53,817 nt of DNA, taken from positions 1-53,817 of the forward strand of contig NZ_JADFAJ010000029.1 in assembly GCF_015665295.1 (NCBI RefSeq). The letters run 5' to 3'. The stretch comes from Maricaulis sp. (lineage in GTDB: Bacteria > Pseudomonadota > Alphaproteobacteria > Caulobacterales > Maricaulaceae). The translations under genes and the position numbers were made by a program. The notes below the pieces were generated by a model, which ran no database searches, had not been told where the DNA came from, and worked only from the letters and a program-made list of their open reading frames with translations. Positions 20,570 through 28,304 of this stretch are shown here, one piece after another (positions within the stretch are counted from its first letter, which is position 1; every line of letters begins with the position of its first letter).

Positions 20570-20587
20570 TGTGAGTGCTCACTCACA
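20570..20587. promoter_or_regulatory. Probable TetR-family operator (perfect palindrome)
   Basis: TGTGAGTG, CT, CACTCACA is a perfect inverted repeat with 8-bp arms and a 2-bp centre. It lies 84 bp upstream of the aldo/keto reductase start and 50 bp past the TetR stop. Its shape (TGAGTG/CACTCA) is common among TetR operators. It is most simply the site through which the adjacent repressor controls the reductase. Confidence 0.7.
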
Positions 20588-20636
20588 TATTGTGTGCCCG
20601 ACCACCCGGCACAAGGGCGACAGGAGAATTATAGCC

Positions 20637-21203
20637 TCAGACGGCCCAGCTGTCCCATGCCGCTTCGATCGCGGCGTCGATATCAGACCCGCTCCAGACA
20701 TGGCCGGCCAAGGCCTGTTTGAGCATCGAAACCAATGGCGGGAAGAAGAAGGCGCGCAGCACGGCGCCGGGCAATGGCTTGATCAGACCGGCGTCCTTGC
20801 CGTCCTGCATCAGATCGGTGACGTGCTGGTGGAAACCCTCATGGGCGGCGCCTTCGCTGCCCGAGAGCGGGCTTTCCGCGAAACGCTGGCCATAGGTGAA
20901 AGCGGCCGGGTCGGACAGATAGGCATGCCAGACGCCCATCCATAGCTGCCCGAAACGGTCACGCAGCGAGCCGCCGGGCACGGTCTTGGCCTGAACCGTT
21001 TCGAAGACTTCCTGCTTGAGCTGGCGATAGATCGCCAGGAAGAGGGCATCCTTGCCGGGGAAGTGGCGATAGAGCGTGCCCTCGGCAAGCCCGGTCTGAC
21101 GCGCGATGGCTGCCGTCGTCGTGGCGGCAAAGCCCTCGGTTGCGACCAGGTCGAGGGCGGCGCGCATGATGCGGTTCCGGGTCGTGCTCAGATCATCCAG
21201 CAT
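20637..21203 (-). CDS. TetR/AcrR family transcriptional repressor
   Basis: The 188-aa product has the N-terminal helix-turn-helix region (about residues 9-55): RIMRAALDLVATEGFAATTT, then IARQTGLAEGTLYRHFPGKD. A helical ligand-binding and dimer domain follows. It is in the same orientation as the aldo/keto reductase, 150 bp upstream of it, and the gap holds an 18-bp palindrome. No second copy of the palindrome is visible before its own start (21204-21272), so it may act on the reductase rather than on itself. Confidence 0.92.
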   Translation of the reverse strand: MLDDLSTTRNRIMRAALDLVATEGFAATTTAAIARQTGLAEGTLYRHFPGKDALFLAIYRQLKQEVFETVQAKTVPGGSLRDRFGQLWMGVWHAYLSDPAAFTYGQRFAESPLSGSEGAAHEGFHQHVTDLMQDGKDAGLIKPLPGAVLRAFFFPPLVSMLKQALAGHVWSGSDIDAAIEAAWDSWAV

Positions 21204-21272
21204 AATCCAACCCTTTTTCGCGCCCCGGCTCCCGCAACCGCGCGCCGCGGCCCGGCGCGATCGCGTGGCCGA

Positions 21273-22217
21273 CTATTCCTGCGACGCGAGATAGCGTTCT
21301 GCGTCGAGCGCCGCCATGCAGCCCATGCCGGCGGCCGTCACGGCCTGGCGGTAGACGTCATCAGTGACATCGCCGGCGGCGAACACGCCGGGTATCGAGG
21401 TTTTCGGCGTGCCCGGTTCAACCACCAGATAGCCGCCTTCCTTGGTTTCAAGCTGATCGAGAAAGAGCTCGGTGGCCGGGGCGTGGCCGATCGCAACGAA
21501 GAAGCCATGCGCTGGAATATCCGTGGTCGCGCCGGTCTTTACGTTCCTGACGCGCACGGCGGTCACGCCTGGCGGATTGGTATCGCCGAGGACTTCCTCG
21601 ACCTCACTGTCCCAGACCACCTCGATCTTTTCGTGCTTGAACAGGCGGTCCTGCATCACCTTTTCGGCGCGCAGGCTGTCACGCCGGTGCACCAGGGTCA
21701 CCTTGGAGGCGAAATTGGTCAGGAAGAGGGCTTCCTCAACGGCGGTATTGCCGCCTCCGACGACCACGACTTCCTTGCCGCGGTAGAAGAAACCGTCACA
21801 CGTCGCACAGGCCGAGACACCAAAGCCCTGGAATTTCTGTTCGCTCTCAAGGCCCAGCCATTTGGCTTGGGCGCCGGTTGCGATGATGACACTGTCGGCG
21901 GTGTAGACCGTGCCGCTATCGCCCTTGAGCACGAAGGGTCGGACCTTCAGGTCGGCTTCGACAATGATGTCGGACACCATGTCGGTACCGACCTTTTCAG
22001 CCTGTTCACGCATCTGCTCCATCAGCCAGGGCCCCTGGATGACATCGGCGAAGCCGGGATAGTTTTCCACGTCCGTGGTGATGGTCAGCTGGCCACCGGG
22101 CTGCAGGCCGGCGATCAGTGTCGGCTCGAGCATGGCGCGGGCGGCATAGATGGCGGCAGTGTAACCGGCAGCGCCGGAACCAATGATTATCAGGCGCGAG
22201 TGACGCGTCTCGGACAT
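21273..22217 (-). CDS. trxB: Thioredoxin-disulfide reductase
   Basis: This 314-aa FAD/NADPH enzyme keeps thioredoxin reduced. Seen features are the FAD-binding IIIGSGAAGYTAAIYAARA, the redox pair CATC (VSACATCDGFF), the NADPH-binding VVVVGGGNTAVEEA with HRRDSLRA, and the C-terminal FAD motif VFAAGDVTDD. ATG 22217 has GAGG 7 nt upstream. It is the last gene of a leftward run with the phosphatase-like and ELM1-like genes. A short GGGGGCT/AGCCCCC inverted repeat lies in its leader. Confidence 0.97.
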   Translation of the reverse strand: MSETRHSRLIIIGSGAAGYTAAIYAARAMLEPTLIAGLQPGGQLTITTDVENYPGFADVIQGPWLMEQMREQAEKVGTDMVSDIIVEADLKVRPFVLKGDSGTVYTADSVIIATGAQAKWLGLESEQKFQGFGVSACATCDGFFYRGKEVVVVGGGNTAVEEALFLTNFASKVTLVHRRDSLRAEKVMQDRLFKHEKIEVVWDSEVEEVLGDTNPPGVTAVRVRNVKTGATTDIPAHGFFVAIGHAPATELFLDQLETKEGGYLVVEPGTPKTSIPGVFAAGDVTDDVYRQAVTAAGMGCMAALDAERYLASQE

Positions 22218-22333
22218 GGTCGAACCTCAAGTCATGCGAGGGGGCTGAGCCCCCGGATAAGGGATTGACCCCCTATATAGGCGGTCGCCGGGCATTTGCC
22301 TGCCCGCCATTGCAGCCGGATTCTGCGGATCGG

Positions 22334-22777
22334 CTAAGCGCCGACAGGCGGCAGCAGGGCGCGCACCATGCCGGGATCGCGACCGCCCGGCCAGTTCATG
22401 GTCTCGAACGGATCATCACCGGCCTGGCCGGTCGCGATCAGGTGGGCTGCGTAGAGATGCGCCGAACGGGTTCCCGACCGGCAGTGCATCACCACCGGGC
22501 CGTCATCGGCCTGCAGGATTTCGCCCAGCGCCCGGGTGAGGGCCGGACCGGCGCCATGGCTGCCGCCAATCGGCATCTCGACATAATGCATGCCGCGCGC
22601 CGCCACGGCCGCGGCCATGTCAAAGGGCAGGCTGGCTGTTTCCTCATGGGTGCGGGAATTGATGACAATCCGGGCTCCGTCCGCGGCCCAGGCGTCAAGA
22701 TCGGCTTCGTTCGGCTGACTGGCCAGCCAGACCGAGTTGTGGCGGGCCACGATGGCGGCGTCATTCGGCGGGGTCAT
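22334..22777 (-). CDS. DUF442/TIGR01244-type phosphatase-like protein
   Basis: This 147-aa single-domain protein has the dual-specificity phosphatase signature C-x5-R in VVMHCRSGTRSAHLYA. The upstream part ARIVINSRTHEET and HYVEMPIGGSHGAG is typical of the family often found near sulfide or beta-lactamase-fold enzymes. ATG 22777 has GGGAGAG upstream. It lies 17 bp downstream of the ELM1-like gene, so the two are cotranscribed. The substrate is unknown. Confidence 0.85.
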   Translation of the reverse strand: MTPPNDAAIVARHNSVWLASQPNEADLDAWAADGARIVINSRTHEETASLPFDMAAAVAARGMHYVEMPIGGSHGAGPALTRALGEILQADDGPVVMHCRSGTRSAHLYAAHLIATGQAGDDPFETMNWPGGRDPGMVRALLPPVGA

Positions 22778-22794
22778 GAACTCTCCCTCTCGGA

Positions 22795-23790
22795 TCAGGG
22801 CGCTTGTCGCCCGGCTGCGACCGGTTGCCCGGTCATGTGTTGGCGATGCTGAAGGTAGCGTGCGAGGCAGGCATGCGCGACCCGTTGCGTCTCATGCAGC
22901 GGCGTGTAGGTCCAGCTGTCGAGCTGGCCGAGATAGGGGCGGACGGCGCCGTGCGCTTCGAGGTCGGCGTGCAGGCGGGCGAACTTGCCCGGCGTTCCGG
23001 TCAGCGGCAGAACATAGACCGGTGTCCCTGTCGTGCAGGCCTCGACCAGCATGTTGGTCGATTCTTCGGTAACGAATATCCAGTCGGCCGCTGCCAGGAA
23101 GGCGAAATAGGGGTTCGCGCCGTCGCCGTCATGATACCATGCGTTCGGACGTTCGCTGAAATGCTGTCGGAAACGCGTCCGTACATTGTCCGGCGTGCGC
23201 CGCGACACGGTGATCATCAGCGACAGGCCCCGGTCGAGCAGGCTGTCGAGCCGACTCTCGAGATAATCGGCGCTCGCCGTGTCCAGCCGGAAGCGCTTGG
23301 AATCGCCGCCGATCAGCACGGCAGCCCGCTTGCCCGGCAGGGCAGCCAGCTCGCGCTCGAATTCGACAGCGCCCGCGGTCAGGACATCGTCGGTGACCCG
23401 GTTGGGCGAGCCGGTCATGGTCAGCACATTGGCGCCGCTCAGGCGGTCGTGGCGGGGCGCAATGATCAGGTCGAAATCGGCGTGGCGCGTGCGTGGATCC
23501 TGGACATAGACGAAAAAGCACTCGGGAAAAATCCGTCTGTGGCGTTGTGCCAGTGGTATGGCCGCGCGTCCGCAACCGATCCAGATATCCGGATGGGAAT
23601 GGGCCGGCAGGGTCACGAAGCCGTCCTTCCTGACCGTCACCCGCTCGATTACGGTGTCGCCATCGAGGCCGACGGCCACCGCCTCGGCCAGGCCGAGCGC
23701 CTGGTTCTCGATGCCGCGGCGGCCATCCGAGACGACCCAGATGACGGTATGCAGCGTTACGGACTCTTTTGGCACAGCAGGTGAGGACAT
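22795..23790 (-). CDS. ELM1-like (mitochondrial fission ELM1 family) protein
   Basis: The 331-aa product begins with the family block VIWVVSDGRRGIENQALGLAEA. GCGRAAIPLA, VYVQDPR, DLIIAPRHDRL and WIFVTEESTNMLVEACTTGTPVYVLPL follow, a pattern resembling GT-B glycosyltransferases. Plant ELM1 acts in mitochondrial fission; bacterial members are uncharacterised and may modify envelope glycans. ATG 23790 is used; another ATG at 23817 is possible, and neither has a strong ribosome site. It is upstream of the phosphatase and trxB genes on the same strand. Confidence 0.85.
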   Translation of the reverse strand: MSSPAVPKESVTLHTVIWVVSDGRRGIENQALGLAEAVAVGLDGDTVIERVTVRKDGFVTLPAHSHPDIWIGCGRAAIPLAQRHRRIFPECFFVYVQDPRTRHADFDLIIAPRHDRLSGANVLTMTGSPNRVTDDVLTAGAVEFERELAALPGKRAAVLIGGDSKRFRLDTASADYLESRLDSLLDRGLSLMITVSRRTPDNVRTRFRQHFSERPNAWYHDGDGANPYFAFLAAADWIFVTEESTNMLVEACTTGTPVYVLPLTGTPGKFARLHADLEAHGAVRPYLGQLDSWTYTPLHETQRVAHACLARYLQHRQHMTGQPVAAGRQAP

Positions 23791-23853
23791 GCGCAGAGTT
23801 TCAGCGTGGGTGCGCATCCCGGTCAAGCACGCAACGCCGGAGCCCGCCGTCAG

Positions 23854-24735
23854 CTACTGTGGCTGGGCGGGTGCAAGAACGAAAGCGCTCTCCAGCGTCG
23901 AGAGTTCACGCCGGTCCAGCCGCTGGGTCTGGGCGAGCTGGTCGCTGAGCTGCTGTATGCTCTGGACCGTCTCCGGAGCGAACCCGTCCAGCAGGCCTTC
24001 GCGCAGGATACGGTCCACCGAATCCTGGACATAGGGGACCAGCTGGTCGGGATCGGTGAAGGGGGCTGGTTCCAGTCCGGCATCGACGGTGAGTGTCGAC
24101 GCCATCGTCGCGACCGAATAGGACAGGACATTGCCATAGCTTGCGGCCTCTCGGGGCGCATCGGTCAGGTTGACATATTGCAGATCCTCAATGTCTGCAC
24201 TCACCAGGGTAAAAGCCTGACGGTCGAATTCCGCGAGGTGGCGGAATCGTTCCTGCAATGTGCCGGAGTCGGTGGTTGCCAGGTCGGCATAGCCGGTTGC
24301 GTCGAAACTCTGCGCGAAGGCGGCGCTGACATTGGCGCTGGCCAGAATGCGCTGTCCGTAAACCGCCGTTGGCGGGTCTGCTGGCTGAAAGGAGCAGGTC
24401 TCGTGGTCGAGCCGGAATTCCTCCCTGGACGGCGTCGAATAGCTGCCATAGCGCGGAAACTCGAAGGCAATCAGCTCCGGACCGATTATTTCACCGGGCA
24501 AACAGGTGAAGTTGCACTGATAATAGCCATTCGGGTCCGTCCGGACGGCACAGACCTTTTCGGCATCCGCAAGGTCACGCCTGACCCGGATTTCGCCCAG
24601 TCCGGGAAAGGGCGTGGTTTCGTTGACCCGCGCGGCGCGGACGATGATTTCCGCTTTCGGGTCCTGGGCCCAGACCGGGCTGAACAGGGTGGCGGCCAGG
24701 CCAAGGGCCAGCAGATAAAGTCTAGACACGGTCAT
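23854..24735 (-). CDS. Secreted protein of unknown function, paired with 24722-25555
   Basis: This 293-aa protein with a signal peptide (MTVSRLYLLALGLAATLFSP, cleavage at VWAQ about residue 23) was not recognised. The N-terminal part has a Cys cluster (KVCAVRTDPNGYYQCNFTC) in a region that looks like a beta-rich, transthyretin-like module (EIIVRAARVNETTPFPGLGE). The C-terminal half is helical. ATG 24735 overlaps the stop of the upstream gene by 14 bp, with GGGGAGA directly before it; GTG 24729 is an alternative with better spacing. The overlap implies that the pair works together. Confidence 0.7.
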   Translation of the reverse strand: MTVSRLYLLALGLAATLFSPVWAQDPKAEIIVRAARVNETTPFPGLGEIRVRRDLADAEKVCAVRTDPNGYYQCNFTCLPGEIIGPELIAFEFPRYGSYSTPSREEFRLDHETCSFQPADPPTAVYGQRILASANVSAAFAQSFDATGYADLATTDSGTLQERFRHLAEFDRQAFTLVSADIEDLQYVNLTDAPREAASYGNVLSYSVATMASTLTVDAGLEPAPFTDPDQLVPYVQDSVDRILREGLLDGFAPETVQSIQQLSDQLAQTQRLDRRELSTLESAFVLAPAQPQ

Positions 24736-25555
24736 TCTCCCCGGATGATGCCGCCTCTCGTCGACGCAGCCGTGCGAGGGCGGCATAAATGACAAGGATG
24801 AAGCCGACACAGACTGCCAGGAAGAGCACTTTCTGGTAGGCGTTCAGGAAGGCGAACTGGTTGAAAAGATTGGCGCGCTCCAGCGTGCAGGGCTGGAGCT
24901 GATCAGCGTAGTCGTATTCCAGCCGCGCCGGCAGGGCCTGGCCGGGCCGGTTGGTCTCGACGAACAGGTACAGCGCGAAATTTCGGACCAAGGGGTCGAT
25001 CCTCAGGCCAACGGCACCGGCGGAATAGCGGTCGCTCGTTTCGCGCGGCATCCAGTTTTCCGGCACATCGAATTCCGGGCTATCGGCGTCGGAGGGGCGT
25101 TGCAGGAAATTCGTTTCCTCGAGGCACAACCTATCGAACCGGTCGATGTCGACGCCATTGGCGGATTCTCGGCCCCCTTCACAGCGCTCGCCCAGATAGG
25201 GATGCCGAAGCGAATAGGCCCGATCAGGGTCATCAATGATCTCGACCCGGTAGATCAGCGGTGTGGCCTCGGTCATGCGGGTCTGCGTGCCGATCGTGAG
25301 TTCGGCATGGTCCGGGGTCGCCCCCTGCGTCCGGACCCGATATATCCGACCCTCGGTCGAACCGGAGGCGTCGCCCATGGAATGGCGGCGGGAGTCGATC
25401 ACGATGCGGCAACCCGCGGACCAGGACTGGATCGTGCTGCTGATCGCCTCGGTGGAGATCGTGAGAACGGTCGGGACGAGGACGGCCACCAGCGATACCA
25501 GGCCCGCAGTCAGCCCGTTCTTGCGGGTCTTTTGCAGAATCTCATTCCAGTCCAT
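24722..25555 (-). CDS. Two-span inner-membrane protein of unknown function
   Basis: The 277-aa product has an N-terminal membrane helix (about residues 17-36, AGLVSLVAVLVPTVLTIS) and a C-terminal one (about 242-262, VLFLAVCVGFILVIYAALA). They bracket a periplasmic domain of about 200 residues with several Cys (AGCRIVIDSRR, GERCEGG, DRLCLEE, LQPCTLE). It was not recognised. It overlaps the secreted-protein gene downstream and is divergent from blaI, with about 190 bp between. Proposed topology: both termini cytoplasmic. Confidence 0.7.
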   Translation of the reverse strand: MDWNEILQKTRKNGLTAGLVSLVAVLVPTVLTISTEAISSTIQSWSAGCRIVIDSRRHSMGDASGSTEGRIYRVRTQGATPDHAELTIGTQTRMTEATPLIYRVEIIDDPDRAYSLRHPYLGERCEGGRESANGVDIDRFDRLCLEETNFLQRPSDADSPEFDVPENWMPRETSDRYSAGAVGLRIDPLVRNFALYLFVETNRPGQALPARLEYDYADQLQPCTLERANLFNQFAFLNAYQKVLFLAVCVGFILVIYAALARLRRREAASSGENDRV

Positions 25556-25685
25556 CGCCCCGATGCCCCCATGGTCTCAGGCGTCTCTTGAAAACGGAAT
25601 AATACAACCATAGCGGGATCGAGTCACGCAGCACCGGGGCGGTCGGCCGGGCGGCGGTCGCTCGCGAACATGAATAGGCCGTAAT

Positions 25686-25713
25686 TTGACATGGACTGCT
25701 ACAAACGTAACAT
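25686..25713 (+). promoter_or_regulatory. blaI promoter with embedded BlaI-like operator
   Basis: TTGACA (25686-25691), a 16-bp spacer and TAACAT (25708-25713) make a good sigma-70 promoter. The spacer and -10 contain TACAAACGTA (25700-25709), a TAC-N4-GTA inverted repeat like BlaI/MecI half-sites. A further TTGTAG at 25724-25729 mirrors CTACAA at 25699-25704. This suggests that BlaI represses its own operon. Confidence 0.6.
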
Positions 25714-25748
25714 CATGAGACGATTGTAGCGAAGCGGTGACGTTCGAC

Positions 25749-26138
25749 ATGACCACAACCACACCTTCACAGGCCGAACTGGCCGTTCTCAAGCATTTGT
25801 GGACGGCCGGTCCGCAATCGGCGCGGGAAGTCCAGAGCCGCATCGAGGCGGCGACCGGCTGGTCCTATTCAACCACGCGGACCCTGCTGGCGCGGATGAC
25901 CGAGAAGGGTCTGGTGGCGCGCCGCGACGTGCACGGCCTGTCGGTGTTCGAGGCCCGGGTCGAGAAAGTCACGCTGATGGGGCGCCTGATCCGTGAGTTT
26001 GCCGCCAATGTCCTCGACATGGACGGGCCGCTGCCGGCCACAACCTTCGCCAATAGCCGCCTGTTCTCGGATGCCGAAGCGGAGGCGCTGACCCGTCTGC
26101 TTGAGACCGAAGGCGAGACTGACGGGGAGGGACGCTGA
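25749..26138 (+). CDS. blaI: BlaI/MecI/CopY family transcriptional repressor
   Basis: The 129-aa winged-helix repressor starts at ATG 25749 (GTG 25737 is possible). The N-terminal DNA-binding part reads ELAVLKHLWTAGPQSAREVQ, then GWSYSTTRTLLARMTEKGLV. The C-terminal helix forms the dimer. In known systems the repressor is cleaved when the partner membrane protease senses a cell-wall signal. Its TGA overlaps the ATG of the M56 protease gene by 1 nt, so the two are coupled. Confidence 0.92.
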   Translation: MTTTTPSQAELAVLKHLWTAGPQSAREVQSRIEAATGWSYSTTRTLLARMTEKGLVARRDVHGLSVFEARVEKVTLMGRLIREFAANVLDMDGPLPATTFANSRLFSDAEAEALTRLLETEGETDGEGR

Positions 26139-28150
26139 TGTCCGGCCTTTTCGAAGCCCTGGTGGTCGGCGCTGCGCTCTCGCTCGTGTCCGGCCTGTGC
26201 GCGCTCGCCTTCGCCGGCTGGCTGACCGGTCGCGGTCGCGGCGGGGCGGGTCTGTGGCGCGTCGCGCGCTGGGCTGCCCTGGCGCCGCTGCTTCTGGCAC
26301 CGGTCATCTATTTCATTCCCGAGACCATGATCGCGCCGATGCATGCGCCCCTGCCGGACGGTCCCCCCCGCGCGGGCGGCGCGTATCTGCAGCAGACATC
26401 CGGCCTTGATCCGGCCGCGATCATGATGTCGATCAACTGGCTGCTTGTGCTCGCCGGGCTCTACCTCGCCGGTCTGCTGGTCGCCCTGGCCGGCGCTGCG
26501 CTGCGCCATCACCGCCGCGCCCGCCTGCTTGCCGCGAGCCGCCCCGCACCGGAGATCGCCCAGGATTATCTGTCTGTCCTGGCGTCACGGGTCGGTGTCG
26601 AGACACCGGATTTCCGTCTGCGCGACGGGCTGGCCTCGCCGCTTCTGACCGGTTGGAACCCGGTCATCCTGGCCGCGCCGGACCTGCTCGATGACATGGC
26701 GGCCAGCCGTTATGCCCTGACCCATGAACTCGTCCACTACCGCCGCGGCGACGAGCAGGATCGCCTGTTGGGCGCAGCGCTCATGGTCGCGCTGTGGTTC
26801 CACTGGCCGCTCCGCCGCATCGAGCGCGAGCTCCACGAGGCGCGCGAGATCGATTGCGATTCGGAAAGTCTGGAAACGCTGGGGGACGCGGAGCGCAAGC
26901 CCTATGCGTCGACGCTGATCACCATGATGAGAAGTCCGGCCCGGCTGGTTTCGGCCTTCGGACCCGATGACAGGAGACATCGAGAAATGCGTATCAAAGC
27001 CATATTGTCGGGCCGTTCCGCCCGCCCGTCCTCGCGCCTTCTGGCGGTCATGCTGGCCGGCGTGTCCGTCCTTCCGGTGGCCTGCGCCCAGGCGGCGCTG
27101 ACCGAACGCACACAGCTGGCGGTGAATCTGGAGAATCCGGCCGCCAATCATGCCGTGCGCTTCTATGCGGCCCCGGATGGCGAGACCGAAGCGGGCGGCG
27201 ATCACGAGCACCATTTCAGCGATGAGCTGCACGAGGAGCACGCCTTCGGTCCGGACTCCGAACTGCATGAACATGACGGTACGGATGGCGATATGGTCTT
27301 CCGGACGGAGGACGGCCGCACCCTCATCTTCACCGAGGCTGATCCGGATGAGGATGGCAATCTGGAAATGTCGTTCGGCGATGCCGGTCAGAATATGATG
27401 TTCATCCCCGAGGGGGGTGAGGGCGAGATTGTCTTCTTCTCCAGCGAAGACGGCGAGACACGTGAATTCGCCTTCACCGACGAAGCCGGCAATACGATGC
27501 GCTTTGACGGGGATGTCGATGTCGATGTCGACTGGCGTACGGAAGACGGTGACTATGTTTTTCCTGAAGCCCCGGTCGCACCCGAGCGCGTGGAACCGAC
27601 GCGTGAGCCCGCACCGCGCGGCGGTGCCCGCGAACCCTTCCCGGCCGCATCGCGCACTCCGGAAGCCACACCGACCGCGACCTCCGAGCCGAAACCCGCA
27701 GAGGCGCCGCGCGCCTTGCGTCGCGTCGAGCCACCGGCGCCGGCGTCCTTTTTCCATCCGGTTGCTGCCGGCCGCGTGACCTCGCATTTCGGCAATCGTC
27801 CGTCCCGTCCGGCCGGCGCCGAGGCCGATCATGGCGGTATCGACATCGCCGCCCCGTCAGGCACGCCGATCCTGGCCGCTGCCGGCGGCACGGTGCGCCA
27901 TGCCGAGGCGGGCTATAATGGCTGGCCGGCCTGGGGCAATACGGTCGTCATCGATCATGGCAATGGCTGGGAGACACTCTACGCCCACATGCAGGATATC
28001 GAGGTCGGCGCGGGCGCCACAGTGGCGGCGGGCGAGGAGATCGGCACGGTCGGCTCGACCGGACGCTCGACAGGGCCTCACCTGCACCTCGAGGTCCGCC
28101 ATAATGGCCAGCGCGTTGATCCGGCGGCCCATGTGACCGGGCTCCGCTAG
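26138..28150 (+). CDS. BlaR1-type M56 membrane protease fused to M23 peptidase domain
   Basis: The 670-aa product begins with membrane helices (about residues 5-28, 45-62, 95-120). A cytoplasmic M56 zinc protease follows, with HELVH at 196-200 and a downstream HEAREIDCDSES. A hydrophobic segment lies at about 303-320 (LLAVMLAGVSVLPVACA), then an Asp/Glu/His-rich stretch, a Pro-rich linker, and a C-terminal M23 (LytM) domain with HGGID from H565 and HLHLE from H648. The M23 module sits where BlaR1 carries its penicillin-binding sensor, so the protein may sense or cut peptidoglycan. An internal ATG at 26988 with GGAG upstream could also produce a free secreted M23 protein. Confidence 0.92.
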   Translation: MSGLFEALVVGAALSLVSGLCALAFAGWLTGRGRGGAGLWRVARWAALAPLLLAPVIYFIPETMIAPMHAPLPDGPPRAGGAYLQQTSGLDPAAIMMSINWLLVLAGLYLAGLLVALAGAALRHHRRARLLAASRPAPEIAQDYLSVLASRVGVETPDFRLRDGLASPLLTGWNPVILAAPDLLDDMAASRYALTHELVHYRRGDEQDRLLGAALMVALWFHWPLRRIERELHEAREIDCDSESLETLGDAERKPYASTLITMMRSPARLVSAFGPDDRRHREMRIKAILSGRSARPSSRLLAVMLAGVSVLPVACAQAALTERTQLAVNLENPAANHAVRFYAAPDGETEAGGDHEHHFSDELHEEHAFGPDSELHEHDGTDGDMVFRTEDGRTLIFTEADPDEDGNLEMSFGDAGQNMMFIPEGGEGEIVFFSSEDGETREFAFTDEAGNTMRFDGDVDVDVDWRTEDGDYVFPEAPVAPERVEPTREPAPRGGAREPFPAASRTPEATPTATSEPKPAEAPRALRRVEPPAPASFFHPVAAGRVTSHFGNRPSRPAGAEADHGGIDIAAPSGTPILAAAGGTVRHAEAGYNGWPAWGNTVVIDHGNGWETLYAHMQDIEVGAGATVAAGEEIGTVGSTGRSTGPHLHLEVRHNGQRVDPAAHVTGLR

Positions 28151-28173
28151 GCGCAATCGATCCGCGCGACGTG

Positions 28174-28203
28174 AAAAGGGGCGGCCTGTCGGTCGCCCCT
28201 TTT
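28174..28203 (+). terminator. Rho-independent terminator after the BlaI/BlaR1-M23 operon
   Basis: A stem AAAAGGGGCG / CGCCCCTTTT, with a 10-nt loop, lies 24 bp after the stop. It ends in TTTT and is symmetrical enough to work in both directions. Confidence 0.88.
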
Positions 28204-28304
28204 GTGTGCGCGGCTGGAGCTTCGACTTGCGGGTATGGTCCTGATCATCCAATTATCCTCGCCATCACGAACACAAAGCAGATTTTCAACGATCGGGGAT
28301 GACA

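Noticed and set aside
25577-25843. An 88-codon minus-strand frame over the blaI promoter
   Set aside because: It overlaps the promoter and the blaI start antisense, with no supporting motif.
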